A program made the position numbers and the translations under genes. From assembly GCA_019459185.1 (NCBI GenBank), contig JAIBEO010000204.1:1-37998 (forward strand): DNA of 37,998 bases. Direction: 5' to 3'. The stretch comes from Rhizobium sp. (GTDB taxonomy: Bacteria > Pseudomonadota > Gammaproteobacteria > Xanthomonadales > Xanthomonadaceae). Each line of letters opens with the position of its first letter. The stretch's first letter is position 1. The notes under the pieces are model-generated. The model was given only the letters and a program-made list of their open reading frames with translations, was not told the DNA's origin and did no database searches. Shown here in pieces: positions 24,775-33,382 of this stretch.

Positions 24775-25446
24775 TCAGGGTTCGGCGTGGCGCCGCAGCA
24801 GGTTGAAGTAGGACTTGTTGAGCAGGTCGAGCGCGCGTTCGGTGCCTTCCTTGCCCACCAGCTGGTCGCGCGCCTCGGACAGGTCGTAGAGCATTTCGCG
24901 TACTGCCGGTTCGCGCACCAGGCTCTGCACCCAGCCCACCACCGCCAGGCGTTCGCCCTGTTCCACCGGCCGCACGCGGTGCAGCTGGCCGGTGGGGTAG
25001 CAGATGGCCGAGCGGGCGGGCAGCTTGTAGGCCGATTCGCCGCTGCCGGTTTCGAAGGCCAGTTCGCCGCCCTGGTAGGCGTCGGGCTCGTTCAGGAACA
25101 GGGTGAAGGAGACATCGCTGCGCACGTGGTTGGGTTCGCCCATGATCGGCGCGTCCACGTGCAGGTCGTAGGCCATGCCGGGCTGGTAGCGGCTGACCAG
25201 CATGGCGGCCAGGCGGCGCGGGTGGGCGATGCCCATGAAGGCGTCGCAGCGGCCGAGGGCCTGCATGACCACGGCGGAGATTTCCTTCATCACCGGGTGG
25301 TTCCAGGGGATCTGCTGGTTGTTCTTGGCCTTGCGCAGCAGTTCGCCCGTGGTGGCCTTGCCGTCGGTGAAGGCGACGGTGGCGGCGAGCCGCTTGATCA
25401 GCGCCAGCTCGTCGGGGGTGATGAGTTCCGGGAGGGTCAGGATCAT
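24775..25446 (-). CDS. PKHD-type Fe(II)/2-oxoglutarate hydroxylase (PiuC-like)
   Basis: The 223-residue product has the PiuC/PKHD layout. The iron ligands are His96 and Asp98 (YDLHVDAP) and His156 (GQLHRVRP), with Arg166 as likely 2-oxoglutarate ligand. The opening MILTLPELITPDE is also typical. PiuC-like enzymes often accompany TonB siderophore receptors, but none is next to it here. The substrate is unknown. Confidence 0.9.
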   Translation of the reverse strand: MILTLPELITPDELALIKRLAATVAFTDGKATTGELLRKAKNNQQIPWNHPVMKEISAVVMQALGRCDAFMGIAHPRRLAAMLVSRYQPGMAYDLHVDAPIMGEPNHVRSDVSFTLFLNEPDAYQGGELAFETGSGESAYKLPARSAICYPTGQLHRVRPVEQGERLAVVGWVQSLVREPAVREMLYDLSEARDQLVGKEGTERALDLLNKSYFNLLRRHAEP

Positions 25447-25521
25447 TCGGGGGCTCGTGGCGTTCGCGGATTTCCGTGGCCCAGTGTAGGGCCTCGGCCC
25501 GCCGGCTGGCACACTGGCGCA

Positions 25522-26409
25522 GTGCGAAAACGACCCCCGGCCATCGATGGGCTTGCCGCCAGCACGCTGCAGCTGCCGCCGGGGCCGTGGGCCACGGTGC
25601 TGGACGGCCTGTGCGCGCGCTTCCCGGCGGTGCCGCGCGGGGAATGGCTGGACCGCATGGCGCGGGGCCGGGTGCTGGACGCGGACGGGTTGCCGCTGTC
25701 GCCGGACACGCCCTACCGCGTCGGCCTGGAAGTGCACTACTACCGCGAAGTGCCCGACGAGCCGCGCATCCCCTTTGAAGAAACCGTGCTGCACGCCGAC
25801 GCCGACCTGCTGGTGGCCGACAAGCCGCATTTCCTGCCGGTGATGCCGGCCGGCGCGCACGTGCATGAAACCCTGCTGGGCCGGCTGGTGCGCCGCACCG
25901 GCAACACCGACCTGGTGCCGCTGCACCGCATCGACCGCGAGACGGCGGGGTTGGTGCTGTTTTCGGTGAACCCGGAAACGCGTGCCGCTTACCAGGCGCT
26001 GTTCCGCGAGCGGCGCATTGAAAAGCACTACGAGGCGATGGCGCCGGGCCTGCCCGGCGTGGCGTTCCCCTGCGTGCGTTCAAGCCGCATCGTGCCGGGC
26101 GAGCCGTTCTACCGCATGCAGGAAGCCGAAGGCCCCGCGAACAGCGAGACCCGCATCGACGTCCTCGAACGCGGCGAGGGGCTCTGGCGTTACACGCTGT
26201 CGCCCGTCACGGGCCGCAAGCACCAGCTGCGCGTGCACCTGGCCGCGCTGGGCGCGCCCATCGCCAACGACCCGCGGTATCCCACGCTGGCCCATCGCGC
26301 GCCGGGCAATTATTCGGCGCCGCTGCAGCTGCTGGCGAAGGCGCTGGTGTTCACCGATCCGCTGGGCGGCCAGGTGCGTCGCTACTCGAGCCGGATGCAG
26401 CTTCGGTAG
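25522..26409 (+). CDS. RluA-family RNA pseudouridine synthase
   Basis: The 295-residue enzyme isomerises uridine in rRNA or tRNA. The catalytic Asp138 is in LHRIDRETAGL, and the C-terminal motif GRKHQLRVHLAALG matches RluA members. An N-terminal ~80-residue segment precedes the catalytic domain. The start is GTG 25522, because the frame upstream of it is antisense to the PiuC-like gene. Which RNA site it modifies cannot be told. Its last 59 bases overlap the end of the convergent MFS gene. Confidence 0.9.
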   Translation: MRKRPPAIDGLAASTLQLPPGPWATVLDGLCARFPAVPRGEWLDRMARGRVLDADGLPLSPDTPYRVGLEVHYYREVPDEPRIPFEETVLHADADLLVADKPHFLPVMPAGAHVHETLLGRLVRRTGNTDLVPLHRIDRETAGLVLFSVNPETRAAYQALFRERRIEKHYEAMAPGLPGVAFPCVRSSRIVPGEPFYRMQEAEGPANSETRIDVLERGEGLWRYTLSPVTGRKHQLRVHLAALGAPIANDPRYPTLAHRAPGNYSAPLQLLAKALVFTDPLGGQVRRYSSRMQLR

Positions 26410-27601
26410 CATCGCGCGACGGACGACGCGCCACGAGGGGAATGGCCAGAACCGACAGCAACCCGATGCCGGCACCCATCCAGAAGCTGGCCGCGGGCTC
26501 GTAGTGGTCCCACAGCCAGCCGGCGCCGGCGCTGGCCAGGAGCAGGGCCACGCCGGAGAGCAGGTTGAAGACGCCGAAGGCGGTGCCGCGGTAGTGCGCA
26601 GGGGCGGTGTCGGTGACCAGGCTGGCGAGGATGCCCTGGGTCAGGCCCATGTGCAGGCCCCACAGCGCGATGCCGACGAACAGCAGCGCCTGGCCTTCAG
26701 CCAGCGCCAATGCCACGTCGGCGGCCACCAGGACCGCCATGCCAATGCCCAGCATCCAGTGGCGCGGCAGCCGGTCGGACAGGTAGCCGGCCGGATAGGC
26801 GCTGAGTGCATACACGCTGCTCATGACCACCAGCACCAGCGGCACCCAGGTAAGCGGCAAGCCGCGCTCGGACGCCCGCAGCACCAGGAAGGCCTCGCTG
26901 AAGCGCGCCAGCGCGACCAGGGCGCCCAGCGCCGCCAGCTGCCAGAAAGGTCTGCCAAGCCGGGCCAGGCCTTCGCGACTGATGGGCAGGCGCGCCGGCC
27001 GGTGCGTCGGATCGGCCGGTTCCGGAACCTTGACCAGCAGCCATACCGCGATGATTCCCGGCACCACGGCGAACCACAGCACGGTGCGGATGTCATCGAC
27101 GAACGCCCAGAGCAGGGCGATGGCCACGAGCGGCCCCAGCACGGCGCCCACCGTGTCCATCGACTGGCGCAGGCCGAAGCAGGCGCCGCGGATGGCGGGC
27201 GGCGCCAGGTCGCCCACCAGTGCGTCGCGCGGGGCGCCGCGGATGCCCTTGCCCAGGCGGTCCAGCAGCCGGGCCGTCGTGACCGTGGCCACCGAATCGG
27301 CGAGCGGGAACAGGGGTTTGACCAGGGTGGCCAGGCCGTAGCCCAGCAGCACGAGCGGCTTGCGCCGTCCGGTGGCGTCGCTGAGATAACCGGAGAAGAC
27401 CTTGGTGACCAGCACCAGGGCCTCCGCCGCGCCTTCGATCAGGCCAATGACCAGGGCGCTGGCGCCCAGCGTGCCCGCGAGCATCACCGGCAGCAGGCTG
27501 TGCACCATCTCCGAGCCGAGGTCGGTGAAGAGGCTGACGAAGCCCAGGGCCCAGATCGTGCGGGGGATTGCGGGCGGGGTCTTCGGCGGCGCTTCAGCCA
27601 T
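26351..27601 (-). CDS. MFS transporter
   Basis: The 416-residue permease has about twelve helices. The first-loop region GYLSDATGRRKPLVLLGYG is a clear MFS motif A, with related DRLGKGIRGAPRDAL and GYLSDRLPRHWMLG segments. The opening LGFVSLFTDLGSEMVHSLLPV is typical of a group of uncharacterised bacterial MFS proteins. The substrate is unknown. ATG 27601 is preferred over an upstream GTG because GGGAGCAGGGAA precedes it. The C-terminal tail of about 20 polar residues lies in the overlap with the pseudouridine synthase gene. Confidence 0.9.
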   Translation of the reverse strand: MAEAPPKTPPAIPRTIWALGFVSLFTDLGSEMVHSLLPVMLAGTLGASALVIGLIEGAAEALVLVTKVFSGYLSDATGRRKPLVLLGYGLATLVKPLFPLADSVATVTTARLLDRLGKGIRGAPRDALVGDLAPPAIRGACFGLRQSMDTVGAVLGPLVAIALLWAFVDDIRTVLWFAVVPGIIAVWLLVKVPEPADPTHRPARLPISREGLARLGRPFWQLAALGALVALARFSEAFLVLRASERGLPLTWVPLVLVVMSSVYALSAYPAGYLSDRLPRHWMLGIGMAVLVAADVALALAEGQALLFVGIALWGLHMGLTQGILASLVTDTAPAHYRGTAFGVFNLLSGVALLLASAGAGWLWDHYEPAASFWMGAGIGLLSVLAIPLVARRPSRDATEAASGSSSDAPGRPADR

Positions 27602-27724
27602 GGTTCCCTGCTCCCGTGCCGCCACTTGCCACGTCGTGGCCTCCGCTTGTCACAGGCAGTATGCCGGCGTGCCGGCGGCCTCGCCATGATGCGCCCCACG
27701 CAATGGTGCGTATGGGAGCTGGCC

Positions 27725-28267
27725 ATGAAATTCCGAAAGATACTGATGTCCGTGTTCGCCACGTTCCTGGCGGTCACGGGTGTAACGCCCTGTGGCGCCT
27801 CGACGTCCGGGGGAGCCCAGGCTTCGACGCTTGAGCAGAACAAATCGCTCGCCCGCCGCGTGTACGAGGAGGGCCTGAACCAGGGCCGGTTCGACGTTCC
27901 CTACACCGCGGATTTCGTCGGCCACGGCGGCCCGCGCACGTTCACCCACGCCCAGGGCATGGCGGAAGCCCGGGGCTGGCGCGATGCCTTCCCCGACCTC
28001 AACATGCGAATCGACCTGCTGATCGCCGAAGACGACATGGTGGCGGTGCGCTGGACGGCGACGGGGACCAACACCGGCACGGGCAACGGCATTCCCGCCA
28101 CCGGCCGGAGCGTGGAGACCCACGGCACCACGATGTTCCGCATGGCCGACGGGCGCATCGCCGAAGAGTGGACCTGCGCCAACTCGCTTGGCCTGATGCG
28201 GCAACTCGGTATGCTGCCGGCACCGGCACCCGCGTCCGGAAGCGCCGCCAAGGGTGGATCCCGCTGA
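27725..28267 (+). CDS. Secreted SnoaL-like ester cyclase-family protein
   Basis: The 180-residue protein has a signal peptide (about residues 1-25) and one SnoaL-like NTF2-fold domain: KSLARRVYEEGLNQGR, DFVGHGG, WRDAFPDLNMRIDLLIAEDDMVAVRWTATGT in order, ending with GRIAEEW. Members bind or convert small molecules; most of the stand-alone ones have no known function. It lies eight bases before the histidine kinase gene and may be co-transcribed with it. Confidence 0.85.
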   Translation: MKFRKILMSVFATFLAVTGVTPCGASTSGGAQASTLEQNKSLARRVYEEGLNQGRFDVPYTADFVGHGGPRTFTHAQGMAEARGWRDAFPDLNMRIDLLIAEDDMVAVRWTATGTNTGTGNGIPATGRSVETHGTTMFRMADGRIAEEWTCANSLGLMRQLGMLPAPAPASGSAAKGGSR

Positions 28268-28275
28268 GGGCAGTG

Positions 28276-29370
28276 ATGAGCAAACGCGTTGGAGTTTCGG
28301 GCGGGCCCCTGGTGGAACACCGGGGCCTTGCCGTGCTGGCGGCCTGGACGCTCGTGGCGATGCTGCTGGCGGCGCAGGCCTGGTTCGCCGCGAACGTGCG
28401 CGGTGAATCCCTGGCCTGGGCGCATGCCAGTCTTGTGTGGCTGGCTTGGGCCGCCACGTGGGCCGCGCTTACGCCGCTCGCCCTGCGCCTGGCGGCGCGC
28501 TTTCCGGTGGAACGGCCGCGACTGCTTCCTTCGCTCGCGATCCATGCGCTGGCGGCGCCGGCCTTCGCCGTGGCCAGCCTGGCCCTGTTCGCCCTGCTGG
28601 CGCCCCTGGTCGGCGCGTCGAATGCCGAACCCACCTGGCTGGCCACCTTCCGCCGGCTGCTGGGCACGACCTTCCTGCTGAACCTGCCGGTCTATTGGCT
28701 CGTGGTCGGCGCGGCGCAGCTGGAACGGCTGGTCCGCGCGGCGCGCGAGAACGACCGCCGGCAGCTGCAGCTCGAAGCGCAGCTGGCCGACGCCCGGCTG
28801 CAGGCGCTGCGCACCCAGCTGCAGCCGCACTTCCTGTTCAATGCGCTCAACACCATTTCGGTGCTGATGCGCGAGGACGTGGATGCCGCCGACCGCATCC
28901 TGCTCCAGCTCAGCGCCCTGTTGCGCCGGCTGCTCGACAGCGGCGAGGAGTACGAAGTGCCGCTGCGCGAGGAGCTCGATTTCCTGGGCAGCTACCTCGA
29001 GATCGAGCGGGCGCGTTTCGATGGGCGCCTGGACTACGACATCGCGGTGCCCGACGAACTGCTGGAGGCCCGGGTGCCCAACCTGATCCTGCAGCCCCTG
29101 GTGGAAAACGCCCTGCGCCACGGGCTCGCCGCGCGCGCCAGGCCGGGGCGGGTCGAAATCAGGGCCTCGCGGCAGGGCGAGGATTTACAGTTGTCCGTGC
29201 TCGATGACGGGCGCGGACTTCCGCCCGGAGTCGTGGAGCGCGTGGGTCTGTCCAACACGCGGGCACGCCTGGCACTGATGTACCCCGGCAAGTACCGCTT
29301 CGACCTGCGCGATGCCCCGGATGGCGGCGTCATTGCAGAAATGCTCATTCCTCTGCGGACCCAGCCATGA
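28276..29370 (+). CDS. LytS/YehU-type sensor histidine kinase
   Basis: The 364-residue kinase has four N-terminal helices (about residues 15-150) with almost no periplasmic domain. A short linker follows, then the His_kinase region with His185 in LQPHFLFNALNT, and an HATPase domain (NLILQPLVENALRHG, LDDGRGLPPG, LSNTRARL). This is the LytS/AlgZ type, which phosphorylates a LytTR regulator. The signal is unknown. Its stop overlaps the start of the response regulator gene (ATGA). Confidence 0.93.
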   Translation: MSKRVGVSGGPLVEHRGLAVLAAWTLVAMLLAAQAWFAANVRGESLAWAHASLVWLAWAATWAALTPLALRLAARFPVERPRLLPSLAIHALAAPAFAVASLALFALLAPLVGASNAEPTWLATFRRLLGTTFLLNLPVYWLVVGAAQLERLVRAARENDRRQLQLEAQLADARLQALRTQLQPHFLFNALNTISVLMREDVDAADRILLQLSALLRRLLDSGEEYEVPLREELDFLGSYLEIERARFDGRLDYDIAVPDELLEARVPNLILQPLVENALRHGLAARARPGRVEIRASRQGEDLQLSVLDDGRGLPPGVVERVGLSNTRARLALMYPGKYRFDLRDAPDGGVIAEMLIPLRTQP

Positions 29371-30128
29371 GCATCCGTGTGCTGGTCGTCGACGACGAAC
29401 CCATCGCCCGCCGCGGCCTCCTGCGGCTGCTCCGGCAGGAGACGGACATCGAGGTCATCGGGGAGTGCGGCGACGGCGCCAGCGCGGTCGCGGCCATTGG
29501 CACGCATGCGACGGACCTGGTTTTCCTGGACGTGCAGATGCCCGAGCTCGACGGTTTCGCCGTGATCGAGGCGGTCGGCGCCCGGCGCATGCCCGCGGTC
29601 ATCTTCGTCACGGCCTTCGACCAGCATGCCGTGCGCGCCTTCGATGCGCAGGCGCTCGACTACGTGCTCAAGCCCATCGATCCGGAGCGCTTCCGCCGCG
29701 CATTGCAGCGTGCGCGCGAGCGGCTGGCCAGGCCGGACGACGACTTCGTGCGCCGCGTGGCCCTGGCCCTGGGTGAAATCGACCGGAGTGGGACGCCGCG
29801 TTATCCCGACCGCCTGGCGATCCGTTCCGAAGGCCGCGTGCGGCTGGTGGATGTCGGCGAGGTCGAGCGGCTCGTCGCCGCGGGGAATTACGTCGAAGTC
29901 CACGCCGGCGCCAGGCTGCATCTGATGCGCGAAACCATGGCCAGCCTCGAGGCGCGGCTCGATCCCGGGCGGTTCGTCCGCATTTCTCGTGCCGCCATCA
30001 TCGGCATCGGCCATGTCCGCGAAGTGCAGCCGCTGTTCAACGGCGACTTTGTGGTGATCCTCAAGAGCGGCGCCAAGGTGAACGGAAGCCGGCGCTACCG
30101 GGCGGCGCTGGAGAAATTGCTTGGCTGA
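29367..30128 (+). CDS. LytTR-family response regulator (AlgR-like)
   Basis: The 253-residue regulator has a receiver domain (1-120) with Asp9/Asp10, phospho-acceptor Asp55 (FLDVQMPELDG), Thr in VTAFD and Lys in VLKPI. A linker and a LytTR DNA-binding domain (about 150-253; VERLVAAGNYVEVHAG, FVRISRAAII, KVNGSRRYR) follow. It pairs with the kinase upstream. Its target is unknown. It converges on the NO reductase gene, so any link to NO is only positional. Confidence 0.94.
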   Translation: MSIRVLVVDDEPIARRGLLRLLRQETDIEVIGECGDGASAVAAIGTHATDLVFLDVQMPELDGFAVIEAVGARRMPAVIFVTAFDQHAVRAFDAQALDYVLKPIDPERFRRALQRARERLARPDDDFVRRVALALGEIDRSGTPRYPDRLAIRSEGRVRLVDVGEVERLVAAGNYVEVHAGARLHLMRETMASLEARLDPGRFVRISRAAIIGIGHVREVQPLFNGDFVVILKSGAKVNGSRRYRAALEKLLG

Positions 30129-30155
30129 AAAAAACGGGGCCGCAGTGCGGCCCCG
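30128..30155 (-). terminator. Intrinsic terminator of norB
   Basis: CGGGGCCGC (30135-30143) and GCGGCCCCG (30147-30155) form a 9-base stem with an AGT loop. On the minus strand the hairpin is followed by a run of seven T (plus-strand A at 30128-30134), so it terminates norB transcription 34 bases past its stop. On the plus strand there is no T-run after it. Confidence 0.85.
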
Positions 30156-30188
30156 CCGAGGGTCGTCGAACCCGGGGATGCGCCATCC

Positions 30189-32468
30189 TTAGCGCGCGGT
30201 CTCGACGCTCCCTTCCACCTTGGCCGGGGCCGTGCGCGGCGCGACCCACAGGCGCAGCACGAACCAGGCCAGCGACAGCGCGCCGATGCTGAAGATCGTG
30301 TCGCCCGGCACGCGCATCCACACCAGCATGTCGATGATCGGCCGCTGCATGAACTCGGCCGAGCGCGCGAACCAATAGCCTTCGCCGATCGCCGCGTTGA
30401 GCTGCAGGATGCCGATCGGCAGCAGGGTGAACAGCGCCATGCCCGCCAGGCCGATGTTCATCGCCCAGAAGGCGGTGCGCAGCGGTGTTTCCGGCCAGAT
30501 CGCGTTCGGCTTCATGCCGCGCAGGCAGAACAGCATCAGGCCGATGCCGAGCATGCCGTACACGCCGAACAGCGCGGTGTGGCCGTGCAGCGGGGTCAGG
30601 TTCAGGCCCTGCATGTAGTACAGCGGGAGCGGCGGGTTGATGAGGAAACCGAACAGGCCCGCACCCACCAGATTCCAGAACGCCACCGCGGTGAAGAACA
30701 GGATCGGCCACTTGTAGCGCTGCATCCACGGCGTGGCGTGGCCCAGCTTGTAGGTGTGGTAGGCCTCGAAGCCCACGTAGGCCAGCGGCACCACTTCCAG
30801 CGCCGAGAACGAGGCGCCCAGCGCGATCACCGCCGTTGGGGTGCCCGTGAAGTACAGGTGGTGCAGGGTGCCCAGCACGCCGCCCGCCATGAACACGATG
30901 GTGGCGAACAGCACTGCCACCGTGGCTGTCTTCACCTTGATCAGGCCCAGCTTGGTGAACAGGAAGGCGATGACCGCCGTGGCGAATACCTCGAAGAAGC
31001 CCTCCACCCACAGGTGCACCACCCACCAGCGCCAGTACTCCACCATGGACAGGTGCGTGTGCTCGCCCCACAGCAGTCCGGCGCCGTAGAACAGGCCGAT
31101 CGCCACCGTGGAGAGGAACAGCAGCGTGGTGATGGACTTCGACTCGCCGCCCTTGCGGATGGCCGGCACCAGGCAGCGGCCCACCAGGGTCAGCCAGATG
31201 CCCAGGCCCAGGAACAGGAACCACTGCCAGAAGCGGCCCAGGTCCACGTATTCCCAGCCCTGGTGGCCCCACCAGAAGTTCTTCTCCAGGCCCAGCTTCT
31301 GCATCACCGCGAACCACTGGCCCGCGAACGAACCCACCACGATGATGATCAGGCAGACCCAGAGCACGTTCACGCCCAGCGCCTGGTACTTCGGCTCATG
31401 GCCGGAAATGGCCGGGCCGATGTACAGGCCCATGCCCAGCCAGGCCGTGGCGATCCACAGCACCGCCAGTTGCGTATGCCAGGTGCGCGTGAGCGAATAG
31501 GGCAGGACTTCCGACAGCGCGAAACCGTAGGCTTCCTGGCCTTCCACCTGGTAGTGCGCGGTGACCGCGCCGAGCAGGATCTGGGTGAGGAACAGCGCCA
31601 CCACGATCCAGAAGTACTTGGCCGTGGCCTTCATCGAGGGCGTCACCACCACCTGTGCCAGCGGGTCGGTGAGCGGTAGCTTCGGGTCTTCGTCGCGCTC
31701 GTGGTTCACGGCGTAGTGCCAGCCCAGCAGGGCCACGCCGGCGATCAGGAACAGCACGCTGAACACCGTCCAGGCCAGCAGGTGCGGCGGCGGCGTGTTG
31801 CCCACCACCGGGTCGTGCGGCCAGTTGTTGGTGTAGGTGATGTCCTTGCCCGGGCGCTCGGTGACGGCGGTCCAGGCGGTCCACCAGTAGAACGCGGTCA
31901 TCTGGCGGCGGTGCTCGGCGTTCGGGACGGTGTCGTCCTTCATCGCGTAGGCCTCGCGCAGCACCTTGGTGGCCGGGTCGTTGCTGAACAGGCTCTGGTA
32001 GTGCGCCGAGACGTTGGTGATGGCGGCCAGGCGGTCGGCGTCGATGGTGATGGTGCCGCTGCCTTCGTCGAAGGTGTTGGCGCGCATCATTTCCTGCAGC
32101 CTGGCTTCAAGCGCGGCCTGCTCGGGCTTTCCGAGCGAGGCGTAATCGGGCGCCGAATAATCGGCCCGGGCCCAGCGGTCGAGGATGTCCACGGCCTCGC
32201 GGTGCAGCCAGTCGGCCGTCCAGTCCGGGGCGACGTAGCCGCCGTGGCCCCAGATGGAACCCAGCTGCTGGCCGCCGATGGACTGCCAGACGGTGCGGCC
32301 GGTCTGGATGTCATCGCGGGTGAAGACCACCTCGCCCGAGGTCGTGATGACCTTCTCGGGGATCGGGGGCATGACACGGTGGATCTCGCTGCCGACCCAG
32401 AGCAGGGCGGCGAACGAGACCGTGAGCAGGACGGCTAGCGCTGTCCATAGTTTGCGGGTACTGCTCAT
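30189..32468 (-). CDS. norB: Quinol-dependent nitric oxide reductase (qNOR)
   Basis: The 759-residue enzyme reduces two NO to N2O using quinol. It has the qNOR layout: one N-terminal helix (residues 8-28), a ~190-residue periplasmic domain resembling NorC without haem c (no CxxCH is present), then about thirteen helices of the haem-copper family. Conserved histidines are in RTWHTQLAVLW, HLWVEGFFEV, TLHHLYFTG and TPLHGHTALFG. GNARLY-type cNOR would need a separate norC, which is absent. A good AGGAGA precedes the ATG. Confidence 0.96.
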   Translation of the reverse strand: MSSTRKLWTALAVLLTVSFAALLWVGSEIHRVMPPIPEKVITTSGEVVFTRDDIQTGRTVWQSIGGQQLGSIWGHGGYVAPDWTADWLHREAVDILDRWARADYSAPDYASLGKPEQAALEARLQEMMRANTFDEGSGTITIDADRLAAITNVSAHYQSLFSNDPATKVLREAYAMKDDTVPNAEHRRQMTAFYWWTAWTAVTERPGKDITYTNNWPHDPVVGNTPPPHLLAWTVFSVLFLIAGVALLGWHYAVNHERDEDPKLPLTDPLAQVVVTPSMKATAKYFWIVVALFLTQILLGAVTAHYQVEGQEAYGFALSEVLPYSLTRTWHTQLAVLWIATAWLGMGLYIGPAISGHEPKYQALGVNVLWVCLIIIVVGSFAGQWFAVMQKLGLEKNFWWGHQGWEYVDLGRFWQWFLFLGLGIWLTLVGRCLVPAIRKGGESKSITTLLFLSTVAIGLFYGAGLLWGEHTHLSMVEYWRWWVVHLWVEGFFEVFATAVIAFLFTKLGLIKVKTATVAVLFATIVFMAGGVLGTLHHLYFTGTPTAVIALGASFSALEVVPLAYVGFEAYHTYKLGHATPWMQRYKWPILFFTAVAFWNLVGAGLFGFLINPPLPLYYMQGLNLTPLHGHTALFGVYGMLGIGLMLFCLRGMKPNAIWPETPLRTAFWAMNIGLAGMALFTLLPIGILQLNAAIGEGYWFARSAEFMQRPIIDMLVWMRVPGDTIFSIGALSLAWFVLRLWVAPRTAPAKVEGSVETAR

Positions 32469-32522
32469 GACGGCTCTCCTGACAGGATGCCGCCATGCTC
32501 GTCACCGGGGTCGCCGGGGTCA

Positions 32523-32536
32523 CTGACCCAGGTCAA
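32523..32536 (-). promoter_or_regulatory. FNR/Anr box upstream of norB
   Basis: On the minus strand the site reads TTGACCTGGGTCAG (half-sites TTGAC and GTCAG), 55 bases before the norB ATG. The hexamer 22 bases further on is GAGCAT, a weak -10. The arrangement matches the ccoN and nnrS promoters. Confidence 0.75.
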
Positions 32537-32557
32537 GCAGAGCCGTTCTCGCCACTT

Positions 32558-32601
32558 TGTAGGAGCGGGGGGACACCCCCCCCCCCCCCCCCGCTCCTAC
32601 A
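32558..32601. repeat. REP-type hairpin with a 17-C run
   Basis: TGTAGGAGCG (32558-32567) and CGCTCCTACA (32592-32601) are the arms of the intergenic hairpin common in xanthomonads and pseudomonads. The usual central sequence is replaced by GGGGG-ACA and seventeen consecutive C (32576-32592). It lies between the second fnr gene and the norB promoter and may also end fnr transcription. Confidence 0.85.
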
Positions 32602-32613
32602 GGGAAGCCGGGA

Positions 32614-33363
32614 TCAGTTGCGCAGGACCGCCCGGGCCAGATCTTCCAGACCCGCGGGGTTGGTGATCTCCAGCTCGCGCCGCTCCACCTTCACCAGGCC
32701 GTCTTCCTGCAGCCGGCGCAGCACGCGGCTCACCGTTTCCGGGGCCAGGCGCAGGTAGTTGGCGATGTCGGTGCGGGTCATGGTCAGGTGCAGGCGGGTA
32801 GCCGAAAAACCGCGTTGGGCGAAACGCCGCGACAGCGCCACCAGGAAGGCGGCCATGCGCTGGTCGGCGCTGTAGTCGCCTGCCAGCAGGGCGGCCTTGC
32901 CGATGTCCTGGCTGAGCAGCTTGAACAGCTGCGCCTGCAGCCCGGGCATGCGGGTGGCCAGCAGGGCCATCTTCGGGAACGAGAACCGGCACAGCATGAC
33001 GGTGTCCAGCGCCACCGCGTTGCAGGGGTAGCGGGCCTCGGAGATGGCGTTGAGGCCGATGATCTCGCCGGGCAGGTGGAAGCCCAGCACCTGCTCCTGG
33101 CCGGTGGCGTCGAGCACGTAGGTCTTCACCGTGCCGGCGCGCACCGCGGCGATGGCGTTGAACTCATCGCCCTCGCGGAAGATGTGCTCGCCCTCGTGGA
33201 AGGGCCCGATGTGCTCGACCAGCACGTGCAGGTCCATCAGCGCCGACTTGTCGTAACCCTGCGACAGGCAGGCGTCCGAGAACGCGCAGGTGCTGCAGAA
33301 GTGCAGGGCGTCGCCGTCGTCGGCGATGGGGTTGTGCCGCGGGCGGTGGGCCGGCGGGGTCAA
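32614..33363 (-). CDS. Fnr/Anr-type regulator (second copy)
   Basis: The 249-residue regulator has Cys23, Cys26 and Cys32 (CX2CX5C) and Cys125 in VMLCRF, again 93 residues after the third ligand, so it should also carry an O2-sensitive [4Fe-4S] cluster. The recognition helix reads LAPETVSRVL, keeping E..SR. It differs from the first copy along much of its length, so this is not a recent duplication; its C-terminal half (SRRFAQRGFSATRLHLTMTR) is closer to E. coli FNR. The only start giving the complete Cys set is TTG 33363, 19 bases after hemN, with a weak ribosome site. It is probably translated from the hemN transcript. A Dnr-type NO sensor would lack these cysteines. Confidence 0.92.
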   Translation of the reverse strand: MTPPAHRPRHNPIADDGDALHFCSTCAFSDACLSQGYDKSALMDLHVLVEHIGPFHEGEHIFREGDEFNAIAAVRAGTVKTYVLDATGQEQVLGFHLPGEIIGLNAISEARYPCNAVALDTVMLCRFSFPKMALLATRMPGLQAQLFKLLSQDIGKAALLAGDYSADQRMAAFLVALSRRFAQRGFSATRLHLTMTRTDIANYLRLAPETVSRVLRRLQEDGLVKVERRELEITNPAGLEDLARAVLRN

Positions 33364-33382
33364 GGGGTTGCCCCGGGCCGGC

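Noticed and set aside
24466-25521. N-terminal extension of the pseudouridine synthase frame
   Set aside because: The extension is antisense to the PiuC-like gene and nnrS and has no family similarity; the RluA protein begins at GTG 25522.
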